From NCBI RefSeq assembly GCF_032823475.1, contig NZ_CP127915.1, positions 2,294,001-2,358,000 of the forward strand: DNA of 64,000 nt, given 5' to 3'. Every line of letters begins with the position of its first letter. The stretch's first letter is position 1. The position numbers and the translations under genes are program-made. The notes beneath the pieces are model-generated. The model saw only the letters and a program-made list of their open reading frames with translations. It was not told the origin of the DNA and did not search any database. The stretch is from Acinetobacter sp. SAAs474. GTDB taxonomy: Bacteria > Pseudomonadota > Gammaproteobacteria > Pseudomonadales > Moraxellaceae. Shown one piece after another: positions 52,678 to 60,685 of this stretch.

Positions 52678-53038
52678 TTTAGATGTTTCTGATGTTCTAC
52701 ATGATCCAGATTTCTGGACCTTTGATCTTGTGTGTAATCGCTCTGAATTGGTTATTAATGATAAAGGGCGACCTGAGGCGGTGGTTACAAGCACTGATTT
52801 TGGTGGTGTTGTCACAACAAACAACGGCCTGAATATGGATCGCCGTGAAGATGGTACCTTAATTAAGGGAGCCATCAATATTCATACGCAGTTTGCTTTA
52901 ACTGCTGGTGATACTGATACCAAAGCTGATGAAATTATCTGGAAAACTAAAACTTACATTGTTTCTCAAGTCTTAGACAACTTGCATTATGGCAATGGTT
53001 TCATTAAAGCAATCTGTGAACTTAAGCCATTGGGGTAA
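52670..53038 (+). CDS. tail completion/head-tail joining protein, putative
   Basis: 122 residues. It begins MPSLDVSDVLHDPDFWTFDL, a pattern recurring in proteins located at this place in related myoviruses, and is beta-rich. The position, between gp10-like and neck genes, and size fit a head-tail or tail terminator component. The start at 52670 lies inside the preceding gene with GGAGG upstream. Family name uncertain. Confidence 0.6.
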   Translation: MPSLDVSDVLHDPDFWTFDLVCNRSELVINDKGRPEAVVTSTDFGGVVTTNNGLNMDRREDGTLIKGAINIHTQFALTAGDTDTKADEIIWKTKTYIVSQVLDNLHYGNGFIKAICELKPLG

Positions 53039-53041
53039 AAC

Positions 53042-53554
53042 ATGGGTGATTCTGCGACTGGTGGGTATATCTCACCAAGCGTAATAGTTGCTCATGACCA
53101 AAATCTCGAAGATATCTTTCAAGAATTAATTGTTGGCGTGACTTCACTAACGGGTAAATTTGTTCGTCCACGATATCAGGAAGAACCACCACCAATGCCT
53201 AAAGTTGGCACTGATTGGTGTGCTTTCGCTGTTAAGTCAATAATTCCCGATGATGGGCCTTATTTTCAGCAAAATGCCGAAGATATGGATTCTATTCGTC
53301 ATGAAGAGATTGAATTGTTTTTATCTTTTTATGGTCATAATGGTCAGTCACTTGCAAATATCTTTCGAGATGGTCTCGCTATTCCGCAAAACATCGCTCA
53401 GATACGTGAGCATAAAATCAAATTTGTTGGGTGTGGTGACTTACGCACAGCACCTGACTTTCTCAATAATCAATACGTGCACCGCTTTGATGTTGTTGCG
53501 ACATTTAGACGCAAGACTAAACGAACGTACGCCGTGAAAACCTTTCTTGATTAA
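53042..53554 (+). CDS. phage neck terminator protein gp12-like (LIC_12616 family)
   Basis: 170 residues. DLEDIFQELIVGVTSLTGKFVR-like text (here LEDIFQELIVGVTSLTGK), PRYQEEPPPMP, and FNQYVHRFDVVATFRRK near the end are the marks of the neck terminator family found in contractile-tailed phages. It caps the tail tube at the neck. It begins three bases after the preceding stop. The adjacent sheath gene supports the myovirus assignment. Confidence 0.75.
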   Translation: MGDSATGGYISPSVIVAHDQNLEDIFQELIVGVTSLTGKFVRPRYQEEPPPMPKVGTDWCAFAVKSIIPDDGPYFQQNAEDMDSIRHEEIELFLSFYGHNGQSLANIFRDGLAIPQNIAQIREHKIKFVGCGDLRTAPDFLNNQYVHRFDVVATFRRKTKRTYAVKTFLD

Positions 53555-53584
53555 ATCAAAATAAAACATTAGGAGTCGTCAGAA

Positions 53585-54703
53585 ATGACATTACCTGTTT
53601 CTAATGTCGTCAATGTCAGCATTTCACTGGCAGCATTGGCGGCAGGACCACGTTCGTTTGGAACATTATTAATTCTGGGCACAACCAGTGGTGTGATTGA
53701 TAAAATTGAACGTATGCGTGAATACTCAAACATTACCGAAGTTGGCACTGATTACGGTGTTGACGATCCAGAGTATCAAGCTGCTAAAGCGTATTTTGGC
53801 CAATCACCAAAACCACAAACTTTGTATATCGGCTATTGGGCCAAAACAGATGTATCTGCTGAAAAAGTTGAAGATGCAGTTAAAGAGTGTTTAGAGTCGC
53901 TTAAGTGGTATGGTTTAACTATTGCTGCCGATTTAACTGATGTCGAGGTTGACTCTGTTGCATCGTTAATCGAAGCTGCTGATCCAGTGCGTATTTTTGG
54001 CTATACAACACAGCAAGAAGATACAACGCAAACAACTGAAACTGACACGGCGTTTAAGCTTGCTAAAAAGAATTATCGCCGTACGTTCACTATTTTCTCT
54101 AGTGATAATCCTTATGCTGCTGCATCCGTTATGGGTCGTGCGTTTAGTGTTAATTTCAACGGTACAAATACAACAATCACAATGAAGTTTAAGCAGCTCC
54201 CCGGTATTGCTGCAGAAGACTTAAAAACACGTGAGGCAAAAGCTCTGGCAGCTAAAAACTGTAACGTATTTGCTGCATATAACAATGACACCGCAATTCT
54301 ACAAGAAGGCGTCATGTGTGATGGTACATTCTTTGACGAAGTGCATGGTCTGGACTGGTATCAGAATCATCTAGAAACAGCACTTTGGAATCTTTATTAC
54401 ACCACAACTACAAAGGTCCCTCAGACATTTGGCGGTGTAAATCGTCAATGTACAGTGCTTGAGCGGGCATCTGACCAAGCTGTAAAAAATGGATTGCTCG
54501 GTGAGGGTCAATGGAATGGTGAAGAGTTTGGAACATTGCAGACTGGTGATTACTTATCGAAAGGTTTTTATGTATTTGCGAATAGCTTGGATGACCAAGC
54601 TCAATCAGAACGTGAAGCACGTAAATCACCGATATTTCAAATTGCAGCTAAATTAGCTGGTGCAACACATTTTGCTGATGTTCTTGTGTCAGTAAATCGC
54701 TAA
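53585..54703 (+). CDS. tail sheath-like protein (DUF3383)
   Basis: 372 residues. The N terminus VVNVSISLAALAAGPRSFGT and later RIFGYTTQQED, YTTTTKVPQTFGGVNRQCTV, and GYDYLSKGFYVFANSLDDQAQ-like text (here LSKGFYVFANSLDDQAQSE) place it in DUF3383, sheath proteins of contractile tails. It contracts to drive the tube into the host. It is followed after 11 bases by the tail tube gene; GGAG lies upstream of the ATG. Confidence 0.85.
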   Translation: MTLPVSNVVNVSISLAALAAGPRSFGTLLILGTTSGVIDKIERMREYSNITEVGTDYGVDDPEYQAAKAYFGQSPKPQTLYIGYWAKTDVSAEKVEDAVKECLESLKWYGLTIAADLTDVEVDSVASLIEAADPVRIFGYTTQQEDTTQTTETDTAFKLAKKNYRRTFTIFSSDNPYAAASVMGRAFSVNFNGTNTTITMKFKQLPGIAAEDLKTREAKALAAKNCNVFAAYNNDTAILQEGVMCDGTFFDEVHGLDWYQNHLETALWNLYYTTTTKVPQTFGGVNRQCTVLERASDQAVKNGLLGEGQWNGEEFGTLQTGDYLSKGFYVFANSLDDQAQSEREARKSPIFQIAAKLAGATHFADVLVSVNR

Positions 54704-54714
54704 AAGGAACAAAA

Positions 54715-55158
54715 ATGACAGCTTACAGCTTTTTAGATACTGCATGTACTTTGGCAAGTGATGATGCAAACATTGACCTCGGTTATGGTGCAGGGGTTGC
54801 TGAGGAAGGTATTACATTTGCCATGGCAGGTGATAAAAACACAATGACAATTGGTGCCGATGGTGAAGGTATGCACTCACTACATTGTGATAATTCTGGA
54901 CAAGTCACGATTCGTTTACTAAAAACATCTCCTGCAAATGCCAAGCTTTCCAATTTATACAATTTACAAAAAAGTTCCACGCGAAAGTGGGGGAAAAATA
55001 CAATCACAATGAATCATGCAGGCTCTGGTGATAATGGATCTGCATTTAATTGTGCATTCAAGAAATGCCCGGACTTAGCAAATGCAAAAACAGGTGCATT
55101 AGTTGAGTGGGTTTTTGATGCAATTAAAATCGATATTAAACTTGGAGCATATAACTAA
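54715..55158 (+). CDS. tail tube protein (DUF3277)
   Basis: 147 residues, beta-rich, with FLDTACTLASDDANIDLG, GIGADGEGMHSLHCDNSGQ-like text (here TIGADGEGMHSLHCDN) and FDAIKIDIKLGAYN, typical of DUF3277 tube proteins. It forms the inner tail tube. The gene ends with one base of overlap at the start of the tail chaperone gene. Confidence 0.85.
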   Translation: MTAYSFLDTACTLASDDANIDLGYGAGVAEEGITFAMAGDKNTMTIGADGEGMHSLHCDNSGQVTIRLLKTSPANAKLSNLYNLQKSSTRKWGKNTITMNHAGSGDNGSAFNCAFKKCPDLANAKTGALVEWVFDAIKIDIKLGAYN

Positions 55159-55619
55159 TGCAAATAGGTCAGCATAATTATGAGATCGGGCGTCTAAATG
55201 CACTTGATCAACTTCATGTATCTCGAAAAATTGCTCCGATTGTTCCCACAATTATGCCAATTCTTACGGAGTTGTCTAAGGGTGGCATTCATGAGCTTAT
55301 TGAGCGACTTGAAAAAGTTAAACAAGGCGATACAGCTCAGCTTGAGGAAATTGATCTTAATGGTTTGAGTGATGCGCTATCACCACTCATGGACGCTTTT
55401 GCTTCAATGCCTGAAGATGATGTTGATTTCGTTACGCACAAGTGTTTATCGGTGGTCAGCCGGAATGGTGCAAGAGCATGTATTAAAGACACAATTATGT
55501 TTGATGATTTGGGTGTGGAACATATCTTACCTCTGACACTCGCTGTGATCCGGTTAAATCTTGGAAATTTTATTCAAGGTCTGCTTATGAAGGCATCGAG
55601 CACGAAGCGGGCCGAATAA
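55158..55619 (+). CDS. tail assembly chaperone, short (zero-frame) form
   Basis: 153 residues, helical (LDQLHVSRKIAPIVPTIMPI, ..., VIRLNLGNFIQG). It is the gene that lies between tube and tape measure in tailed phages, equal in place to lambda gpG. Near codon 137 it carries a perfect slippery heptamer (A AAT TTT, 55565-55571) that lets some ribosomes shift to -1 and make the long form. The short form is expected to be the more abundant one. It guides tape-measure and tube assembly but is not part of the virion. Confidence 0.82.
   Translation: MQIGQHNYEIGRLNALDQLHVSRKIAPIVPTIMPILTELSKGGIHELIERLEKVKQGDTAQLEEIDLNGLSDALSPLMDAFASMPEDDVDFVTHKCLSVVSRNGARACIKDTIMFDDLGVEHILPLTLAVIRLNLGNFIQGLLMKASSTKRAE
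55565..55571 (+). promoter_or_regulatory. -1 ribosomal frameshift site (A AAT TTT)
   Basis: The heptamer AAATTTT lies in zero-frame phase X XXY YYZ (A AAT TTT) in the tail chaperone gene. The -1 frame is open from here to 55801 with highly protein-like sequence, while the zero frame stops at 55619. Confidence 0.85.
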
Positions 55620-55801
55620 GTTTTAAAAGCTTACCTGGTGGGGAAGATTGGATTATGCGTCCAATCATCAAGGGTATGTGTAAGTTTGAATCTATTAAAG
55701 ATGGAACCTTAGATCTGGCTGATATTGCATTAATGAATGATGCCTTGGACGTTTTAGCTGATAACCAATATTTAATAGATCAAGAAAATAGCAAAAAATA
55801 A
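55571..55801 (+). CDS. -1 frame extension of the tail assembly chaperone (long form)
   Basis: After slippage the ribosome continues in the -1 frame as YSRSAYEGIEHEAGRISFKS, LPGGEDWIMRPIIKGMCKFE, then an acidic helical end, giving a fusion of about 214 residues (138 from the zero frame plus 76). It has no start codon of its own that would produce a sensible protein upstream of ATG 55655. This mirrors the gpG-gpGT arrangement of lambda and equivalent genes of myoviruses. The small open frame starting at 55655 in simple gene calls is only its C-terminal part. Confidence 0.82.
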   Translation, partial: YSRSAYEGIEHEAGRISFKSLPGGEDWIMRPIIKGMCKFESIKDGTLDLADIALMNDALDVLADNQYLIDQENSKK

Positions 55802-55845
55802 TCTGTTGTAAAAAGCGTTAATACAACTTGTGCTTAATGCGTAGA

Positions 55846-55945
55846 TAAAGAAAAACCCCAATAGTTGGTCGCTATCGGGGTTTTGTATTTCCAGTCGAAC
55901 AAAGCAGAACAAGAGGAAATTAAATCTGTATGGAAGATTTTATCA
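55846..55945 (+). repeat. diverged repeat module A: hairpin plus start of a small membrane protein
   Basis: This stretch (AAAGAAAAACCCC..., hairpin, TTTCCAGTC, AAGAGGAAA, TGTATGGA) matches the layout and several words of module B at 60587-60685. Both end at the start codon of a small single-span membrane protein. Confidence 0.65.
55852..55885 (+). terminator. hairpin terminator after the tail chaperone gene
   Basis: AAAACCCC...ATAG pairs with CTAT...GGGGTTTT, followed by T-rich DNA. Confidence 0.8.
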
Positions 55946-56049
55946 AATTAGTTAATTGGTGTCTAACGGAGATTAACAAAATGCAATCATGGCGCTTTAT
56001 TGCAATTTTACTAACAGTAATCACGTGCGTATATCTTTGGAATAAGTAG
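55930..56049 (+). CDS. small single-span membrane protein, copy A
   Basis: 39 residues: a short helical start (MEDFIKLVNWCLTEINKMQ) and one transmembrane helix at the C terminus (SWRFIAILLTVITCVYLW). AGAGGAAA lies upstream at about 15 bases. A protein of the same design is encoded at 60669-60818, behind a similar hairpin. It stands between the chaperone and tape-measure genes, 8 bases before the latter. Such proteins may act in the membrane late in growth; the role is unknown. Confidence 0.6.
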   Translation: MEDFIKLVNWCLTEINKMQSWRFIAILLTVITCVYLWNK

Positions 56050-56057
56050 GTAGTTTT

Positions 56058-58157
56058 ATGTCTCAAGGTGCAGTAATTCGCGATTTTTTAGTCTCATTGG
56101 GTTTTACAACTGACAATGAGGGTGCTCGTAAGATGGGTGATACTTTAACAAGTATTACCAATAAATCAGTTGTACTTAAAACCGCATTACTTGCCTTAGC
56201 AACAGGTACGGTATTAGCAGTAGCAAAGACAGCAAGCGAATTAGATAAGCTGTACTATTCCTCTCAACGCATTGGTGCCAGTGCTCAAAATATCCGTGCC
56301 TATGGTGACGCTGTATCACAAATGGGTGGTGATGCTGAAAGTGCATTACAGTCATTAGAAAGTGTTGCACAGAAAATGCGTAACTCTCCCGGCTATGAGG
56401 GAATGCTACAAGGTTTAGGTGTGGCAACTCGTGATAGTAACGGCGCTATGCGAGATCGTGTCGAAGTCATGAAAGATCTATCTAAGACTTTCAAGGACAT
56501 GCCTTCATATCAAGCCAATGCATATGCTGGTGCTCTTGGTATTGATGAAAAAACCATGTTGGCCATGCGAGATGGTAAGTTTCTCGACAACATGGAGAAG
56601 TATCAAAAAATACGCACTCAAGTTGGATTAAATGATGATCTGGCGAAAAGTGGTTCGGAATTTATGGTTGAATTCCGTGATATCTCCATGACGACTAAAG
56701 CAATTACTGAAGTTGTTGTCATGACTGCAGGTAAGGCCTTATTACCAATTCTTAAGCTGATTAATAAAACCTTGCAAACTGGTATTGAGATGTTTGATTC
56801 TCTTAATCCAAATATCAAAACATTTTTAGCTGCTGGCCTAAAGATCGCAACGGTCGCCGTGGTTTTTGGAGGCTTGATTGGAGTCCTTGGAAAAATTGCT
56901 AAAGTGTTGCCTTTGCTTAAAGGTCTACTCTTTTTAATTAAGGGCCTAAATCTTGCGTTTTTAGCTTCTCCAATTGGTATTGTTTTAGCCTTAGCATCTG
57001 CAATAGCTTTGCTTTGGGATGACTATAAAACTTGGAAAAATGGTGGTGAATCTTTAATTGACTGGTCTAAGTGGTCAGATGGGATTGAAACTGCTATTGA
57101 TCGCATAGGCAAGCTTGTTGAGTGGCTAGGTAACCTCAAAGACAAAGTTATAGATATCACTGTCGGCATGTGGGAAGAAGCCAAAAATAAGGTTTTTAAT
57201 CAAACTACTGATCAGGTTATTGAAGAAGCTAGGGAAAAAGGTAAAGAAATTGCAGTCGCCGTTGCCGAACAGACTAAGGTTGTTGCTGGTGTTACTGCTC
57301 AGGCCCTTAAGAGTACGACTACTACGGTTATATCTGGCACCATTAAAGCGGTTGATAGTGCAAATAAAATTGTAAGATTAATAAAAACTGAAGGAACGAA
57401 AAGAGTTTACGAAATGTTCGATGGCTCTACTGAAACAAGGACTGGTGGGACTGTTGCTTGGAGAAATAATAATCCAGGCAACCTTAAGTTTGGTTTCAAA
57501 GGCAGTGCCGATAAAACCGTTAAAACTAAAAGATCCAAAGAGAAAGCTTTAAGAGATGCCCAGAAGAGATATAGTGGTGTTATTGCTTTAGATCAGTGGG
57601 GCAATGCTGTTTTTGAGACAATGGAGGCTGGAGCCATAGCGAAAGCAAAATTGTTAAAACAGCAGCATGGGAATAAAACCATTCCAGAAATGTTAAAAAG
57701 ATATGCTATTGATGACTATTCTGGCAAGGCAAACCACAAAGCTTATGAGGGGATTATTCATAAAGTCGCCAAATCTAAAGGTGTAAATTTGGTTGGAAAG
57801 AAGATTAACGATATGTCTACAGTAGAGTTTGCTGCATTAGCAGAGGGTATGGTGGAGGCCGAGGGTGTAAAAAGTGGAAAAATTTCTAGAGTCCTAAGTA
57901 CTAATGACCCTCACATGTTATCAAGTTCACGATTAAGCAATATGACACTTAATGCAAACTCAACAAATGCAACACTAATGCCAAACAACTACAGTGCTAA
58001 CAATAGTACTAGGAGTGTAATTGTTAATCAGAATTATACATCTGAGATGCATATAAATGGCGCTGAAAATCCACAATTGACAGCAAATAGTATTGCAAGA
58101 AAAACAGAACATGACCTCTTAAGACTATCTCATAATGCAAAAGGAGTTATGGCTTAA
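56058..58157 (+). CDS. tape measure protein with fused C-terminal domain
   Basis: 699 residues. The first about 400 residues are a tape measure: helical with membrane-like segments (about 40-58 and 265-345) and many A/L/K-rich helices, starting VIRDFLVSLGFTTDNEGARK. From about 465 a different domain begins with VAWRNNNPGNLKFGFKG, the RNNNPGN motif seen in phage structural and peptidoglycan-related proteins, and ends with a Ser/Asn-rich tail. Arginine codons are CGN in the first part and almost all AGA or AGG after about codon 390. The gene determines tail length; the fused domain may help cell-wall penetration. It has an unusual origin, see findings. Confidence 0.85.
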   Translation: MSQGAVIRDFLVSLGFTTDNEGARKMGDTLTSITNKSVVLKTALLALATGTVLAVAKTASELDKLYYSSQRIGASAQNIRAYGDAVSQMGGDAESALQSLESVAQKMRNSPGYEGMLQGLGVATRDSNGAMRDRVEVMKDLSKTFKDMPSYQANAYAGALGIDEKTMLAMRDGKFLDNMEKYQKIRTQVGLNDDLAKSGSEFMVEFRDISMTTKAITEVVVMTAGKALLPILKLINKTLQTGIEMFDSLNPNIKTFLAAGLKIATVAVVFGGLIGVLGKIAKVLPLLKGLLFLIKGLNLAFLASPIGIVLALASAIALLWDDYKTWKNGGESLIDWSKWSDGIETAIDRIGKLVEWLGNLKDKVIDITVGMWEEAKNKVFNQTTDQVIEEAREKGKEIAVAVAEQTKVVAGVTAQALKSTTTTVISGTIKAVDSANKIVRLIKTEGTKRVYEMFDGSTETRTGGTVAWRNNNPGNLKFGFKGSADKTVKTKRSKEKALRDAQKRYSGVIALDQWGNAVFETMEAGAIAKAKLLKQQHGNKTIPEMLKRYAIDDYSGKANHKAYEGIIHKVAKSKGVNLVGKKINDMSTVEFAALAEGMVEAEGVKSGKISRVLSTNDPHMLSSSRLSNMTLNANSTNATLMPNNYSANNSTRSVIVNQNYTSEMHINGAENPQLTANSIARKTEHDLLRLSHNAKGVMA

Positions 58158-58504
58158 TTGAATATACTCTTAAGGAAGTCAATTCGTTGTTTATAGAGTA
58201 TTGATTGACAGGTTAGATCATATTCAACAGTAGCAGGGCTACCTTGTGTATCTGCTACAACAAAATCTCCACATTGCACTTCTTTGTATTTAGTCCAGAG
58301 TTCTTGTGATTTTTTGAGCTCTGCTTTTGCTTGGGTTTGGTTTTGAGCACTTTGATATATTTTATCCAACTGCAGTCTTAATGATTTTACTTCATTATTT
58401 AAGCATTTTTGACTCTCAATGGATGTCTTCATATTTGAGCAATCCATTGCCCAAGCCCCGCCACTCAACATTAACGTAATAGTGATAAGTAGTAATTTTT
58501 TCAT
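58154..58504 (-). CDS. LprI-like (DUF1311) secreted protein
   Basis: 116 residues with a signal peptide (about 1-19, cut after GAWA) and a mature part with four cysteines (C22, C34 and two later) and the DUF1311 pattern ESQKCLNNEVKSLRLQLDKIY ... KKSQELWTKYKEVQC. Relatives include a lysozyme-inhibiting lipoprotein of Mycobacterium; the activity here is unproven. It runs against the late genes, its stop sharing TTAA with the tape-measure stop, so it is an accessory (moron) gene expressed on its own, presumably in the lysogen. Confidence 0.75.
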   Translation of the reverse strand: MKKLLLITITLMLSGGAWAMDCSNMKTSIESQKCLNNEVKSLRLQLDKIYQSAQNQTQAKAELKKSQELWTKYKEVQCGDFVVADTQGSPATVEYDLTCQSILYKQRIDFLKSIFN

Positions 58505-58539
58505 GGTAGTATTCCTGCAAATGAAAATGAGCCATATAT

Positions 58540-59226
58540 ATGAAAGTATTGTACTCGATAATTCTTTTTCTACTTCCTAGTCTTGCTCTAGCAAATATAA
58601 CACCTTTGCAAAATTTACTTTTAATAAATGATTTTGAGACATGGCTAAATAATGGAGAGTCACTTATTAATTGGGAGAATTTTAGAAGCAAGGATATAAA
58701 TGTTTATAGAGAGCGAAAGGTTCCTAATCAAATATATTATGATTTTAAAAGAAATATATTTAATGCTGAAAAAGAATATGGTGGAAAAGTTGTAAGTATT
58801 TATGGTCAGTTTAATAGCATTGAAAGAAATAATGAGGGGGATCCAGTCATTATTTTTGATCTAGGTTATGTTAATAAGCTTTATACAGTAAGTTACACCA
58901 TAAATGAGGTTGAGGATTTAAAGGTTGGGAATCAACTTAATTTGTACTGTACTGGATTTTTTATGGATAAATTTGGTGATATGAGTGCAACCTGCTCAAT
59001 GCAAAATACTCCCGCAAGGTTTATTGCTGTTAATAATATTCAACATGAATCTAGTAGGAAATTTTTAGAAAAAAGTGTAAATGAGGTAATACCAATGAAA
59101 TTACTACATAAAAAATTCAACACTGACACAACTAATCTAATTCAGGCTAAATGTGAAAAAATTGACTCTAAAAATTATAATTTTTGCATGGGGTTAATCA
59201 CCAAAGATACAAAGACTACTAATTAA
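58540..59226 (+). CDS. secreted OB-fold (tRNA_anti-like) protein
   Basis: 228 residues with a signal peptide (about 1-18, ending ALA). The middle region EYGGKVVSIYGQFNSIERNN and FDLGYVNKLYTVSYT, with VEDLKVGNQLNLYCTG, has the shape of the OB-fold tRNA_anti-like family, found in secreted proteins of unknown role. It is divergent from the LprI-like gene (35 bases apart) and uses AGA-rich codons. The C-terminal part is basic. It is probably periplasmic and could modify the envelope of the lysogen. Confidence 0.6.
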   Translation: MKVLYSIILFLLPSLALANITPLQNLLLINDFETWLNNGESLINWENFRSKDINVYRERKVPNQIYYDFKRNIFNAEKEYGGKVVSIYGQFNSIERNNEGDPVIIFDLGYVNKLYTVSYTINEVEDLKVGNQLNLYCTGFFMDKFGDMSATCSMQNTPARFIAVNNIQHESSRKFLEKSVNEVIPMKLLHKKFNTDTTNLIQAKCEKIDSKNYNFCMGLITKDTKTTN

Positions 59227-59357
59227 TAAAGATGATAATAAGAGTAGTTTTTTCATAAATGCTCAAGAATAAGTATATGCTAAAATTTAACACACTTTTT
59301 TTTGAAAATGATATGATTCTATATTAAATCATACTTACAACCTAAGGTCATAAGTAA

Positions 59358-60134
59358 ATGAGTCAACCAACCTTGCAACCTGATTATTCTTATTTAAATA
59401 ATTTCCTTGGAAGAATTGATAAAAAATCAAATCAAGTTGGGGAGTTTCAGCTGGCTAAGATACGTAGCATTATAAAGAAAATGAGAAAAGATGATCCTAT
59501 TGGGGCTCAATTGGCTGAAGCAAATGTTGAGCTCTACCTATCTAACCTAGATAAATCTATAAATTTACTAGAAGACTTGTTATATAAAACAAATAACTCT
59601 TTTATCTCGGCATGGGAGTTAATGTTGAGTGCATATATGGAGCATGGTGATTTAAATAAAGTTTTGGAAACTTTAAATAGGCTTCATGCAGAAAAGCTTT
59701 TGCATAAAAAAGAGTTTCGTAAAGTGTATGGACATGCAATTAGTGTTTATTTACTAGAAGATATTATTAAAATGCAAAATTCGTCAACCTATGGCTCTTT
59801 CGGTGACATAGTGCTAAACCATGTAGAAAGATTAAGAGAGCTAGATATTTCTATTCAAGTATATAGAACACTAGTATCTATCTTGTATAGAATCTTTTTC
59901 TCTACTTATAGTGGTGTTATACAGCCAGAATTATGTTTTAGTGAATCCACATTAACAGTAAGAGCTAATTCAACAATTAATAATCCAGAAGATTTATTCG
60001 AAATAAATAATAAATTAAATGATCAAATTATGCTGTGGTATAGCAATTCTAATGATGTAGATCAAAAGCAAATAGAAAAAATATCCGCTTATTTTCGCCA
60101 CAAAGAATGTGAGCCAAAAAGTATGGTGGTTTAA
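59358..60134 (+). CDS. helical-repeat protein, partner of the HEPN-like gene
   Basis: 258 residues, all-helical with TPR-like repeat patterning (for example GAQLAEANVELYLSNLDKSI, NSFISAWELMLSAYMEHGDL, NKVLETLNRLHAEKLLHKKE). There is no signal peptide. The last 26 bases may overlap the following gene if that begins at its GTG. No family beyond TPR-like can be named. Its place directly before a HEPN-like gene suggests the two form a two-gene accessory module, the repeat protein acting as sensor, scaffold or antitoxin. Confidence 0.55.
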   Translation: MSQPTLQPDYSYLNNFLGRIDKKSNQVGEFQLAKIRSIIKKMRKDDPIGAQLAEANVELYLSNLDKSINLLEDLLYKTNNSFISAWELMLSAYMEHGDLNKVLETLNRLHAEKLLHKKEFRKVYGHAISVYLLEDIIKMQNSSTYGSFGDIVLNHVERLRELDISIQVYRTLVSILYRIFFSTYSGVIQPELCFSESTLTVRANSTINNPEDLFEINNKLNDQIMLWYSNSNDVDQKQIEKISAYFRHKECEPKSMVV

Positions 60135-60141
60135 TTTAATT

Positions 60142-60540
60142 ATGTTTGCTCAAAATTTTTATGTAGTTGCAGAAAATCTGTTAGATAATCAGCCAAATGA
60201 CGAAGCCACTTTAAGAACCGTGGTTGGTCGGGCATACTATGCTGTTTATTTACTCACCAGAGACTGGATAGATTCTAGATTTCCAGATGAAATTAGGGTG
60301 GCAGAGGGTAGATCACACGAAAGATATACTAATTGCCTGAATAGTTTGCAGCGAAAATTCAAGGATTTGCAATTAAGCTGCTTTGCTAGAGAGTTAACCA
60401 ATCTTAAAGACAAGAGGCATTTTGCTGATTATTGTATTTCTAGCTCAGATATTCAAGGGGAAGCTAATACCAAAGAGGCAATACTTCAGGCTAAAAAGCT
60501 GCTAAATGATTTGAAGAAATTACAAGATAAGTATTGTTGA
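60142..60540 (+). CDS. HEPN-like domain protein
   Basis: 132 residues from ATG 60142. Two signatures of HEPN proteins are seen: GRAYYAVYLLTRDW (residues 29-42) and KDKRHFADYCISS (about 90-101), which matches the L-R-x-x-R-x-x-A-D-Y motif of this superfamily. A canonical R-x(4-6)-H RNase motif is not in the usual place; RVAEGRSH (52-59) fits its spacing but lies elsewhere. HEPN proteins act in toxin-antitoxin, abortive infection and RNA-cleavage systems, usually with a nucleotidyltransferase partner; here the partner is a helical-repeat protein. A longer start (GTG 60109) overlaps that gene. Confidence 0.6.
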   Translation: MFAQNFYVVAENLLDNQPNDEATLRTVVGRAYYAVYLLTRDWIDSRFPDEIRVAEGRSHERYTNCLNSLQRKFKDLQLSCFARELTNLKDKRHFADYCISSSDIQGEANTKEAILQAKKLLNDLKKLQDKYC

Positions 60541-60557
60541 TTTTAAAATTAAAAAAC

Positions 60558-60578
60558 AAACCACCTTGGGGTGGTTTT
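60558..60578 (+). terminator. hairpin terminator after the HEPN-like gene
   Basis: AACCACC and GGTGGTT pair around TTGG, followed by a run of T. It ends the accessory transcript. Confidence 0.85.
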
Positions 60579-60586
60579 TTTATTAC

Positions 60587-60685
60587 CTAAAGAAAAACCC
60601 TGATAGCTCTAACTATCAGGGTTTTTAGTTTCCACTCAACCGCAAAGATAAGAGGAAAAACATCTTGTATGGATTATTTTAGCCC
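60587..60685 (+). repeat. diverged repeat module B
   Basis: AAAGAAAAACCC, a perfect 14-base-pair hairpin, TTTCCACTCAAC, AAGAGGAAA and TTGTATGGA in the same order as in module A (55846-55945). Confidence 0.65.
60593..60626 (+). terminator. perfect hairpin terminator of module B
   Basis: AAAAACCCTGATAG (60593-60606) and CTATCAGGGTTTTT (60613-60626) pair completely. Confidence 0.85.
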
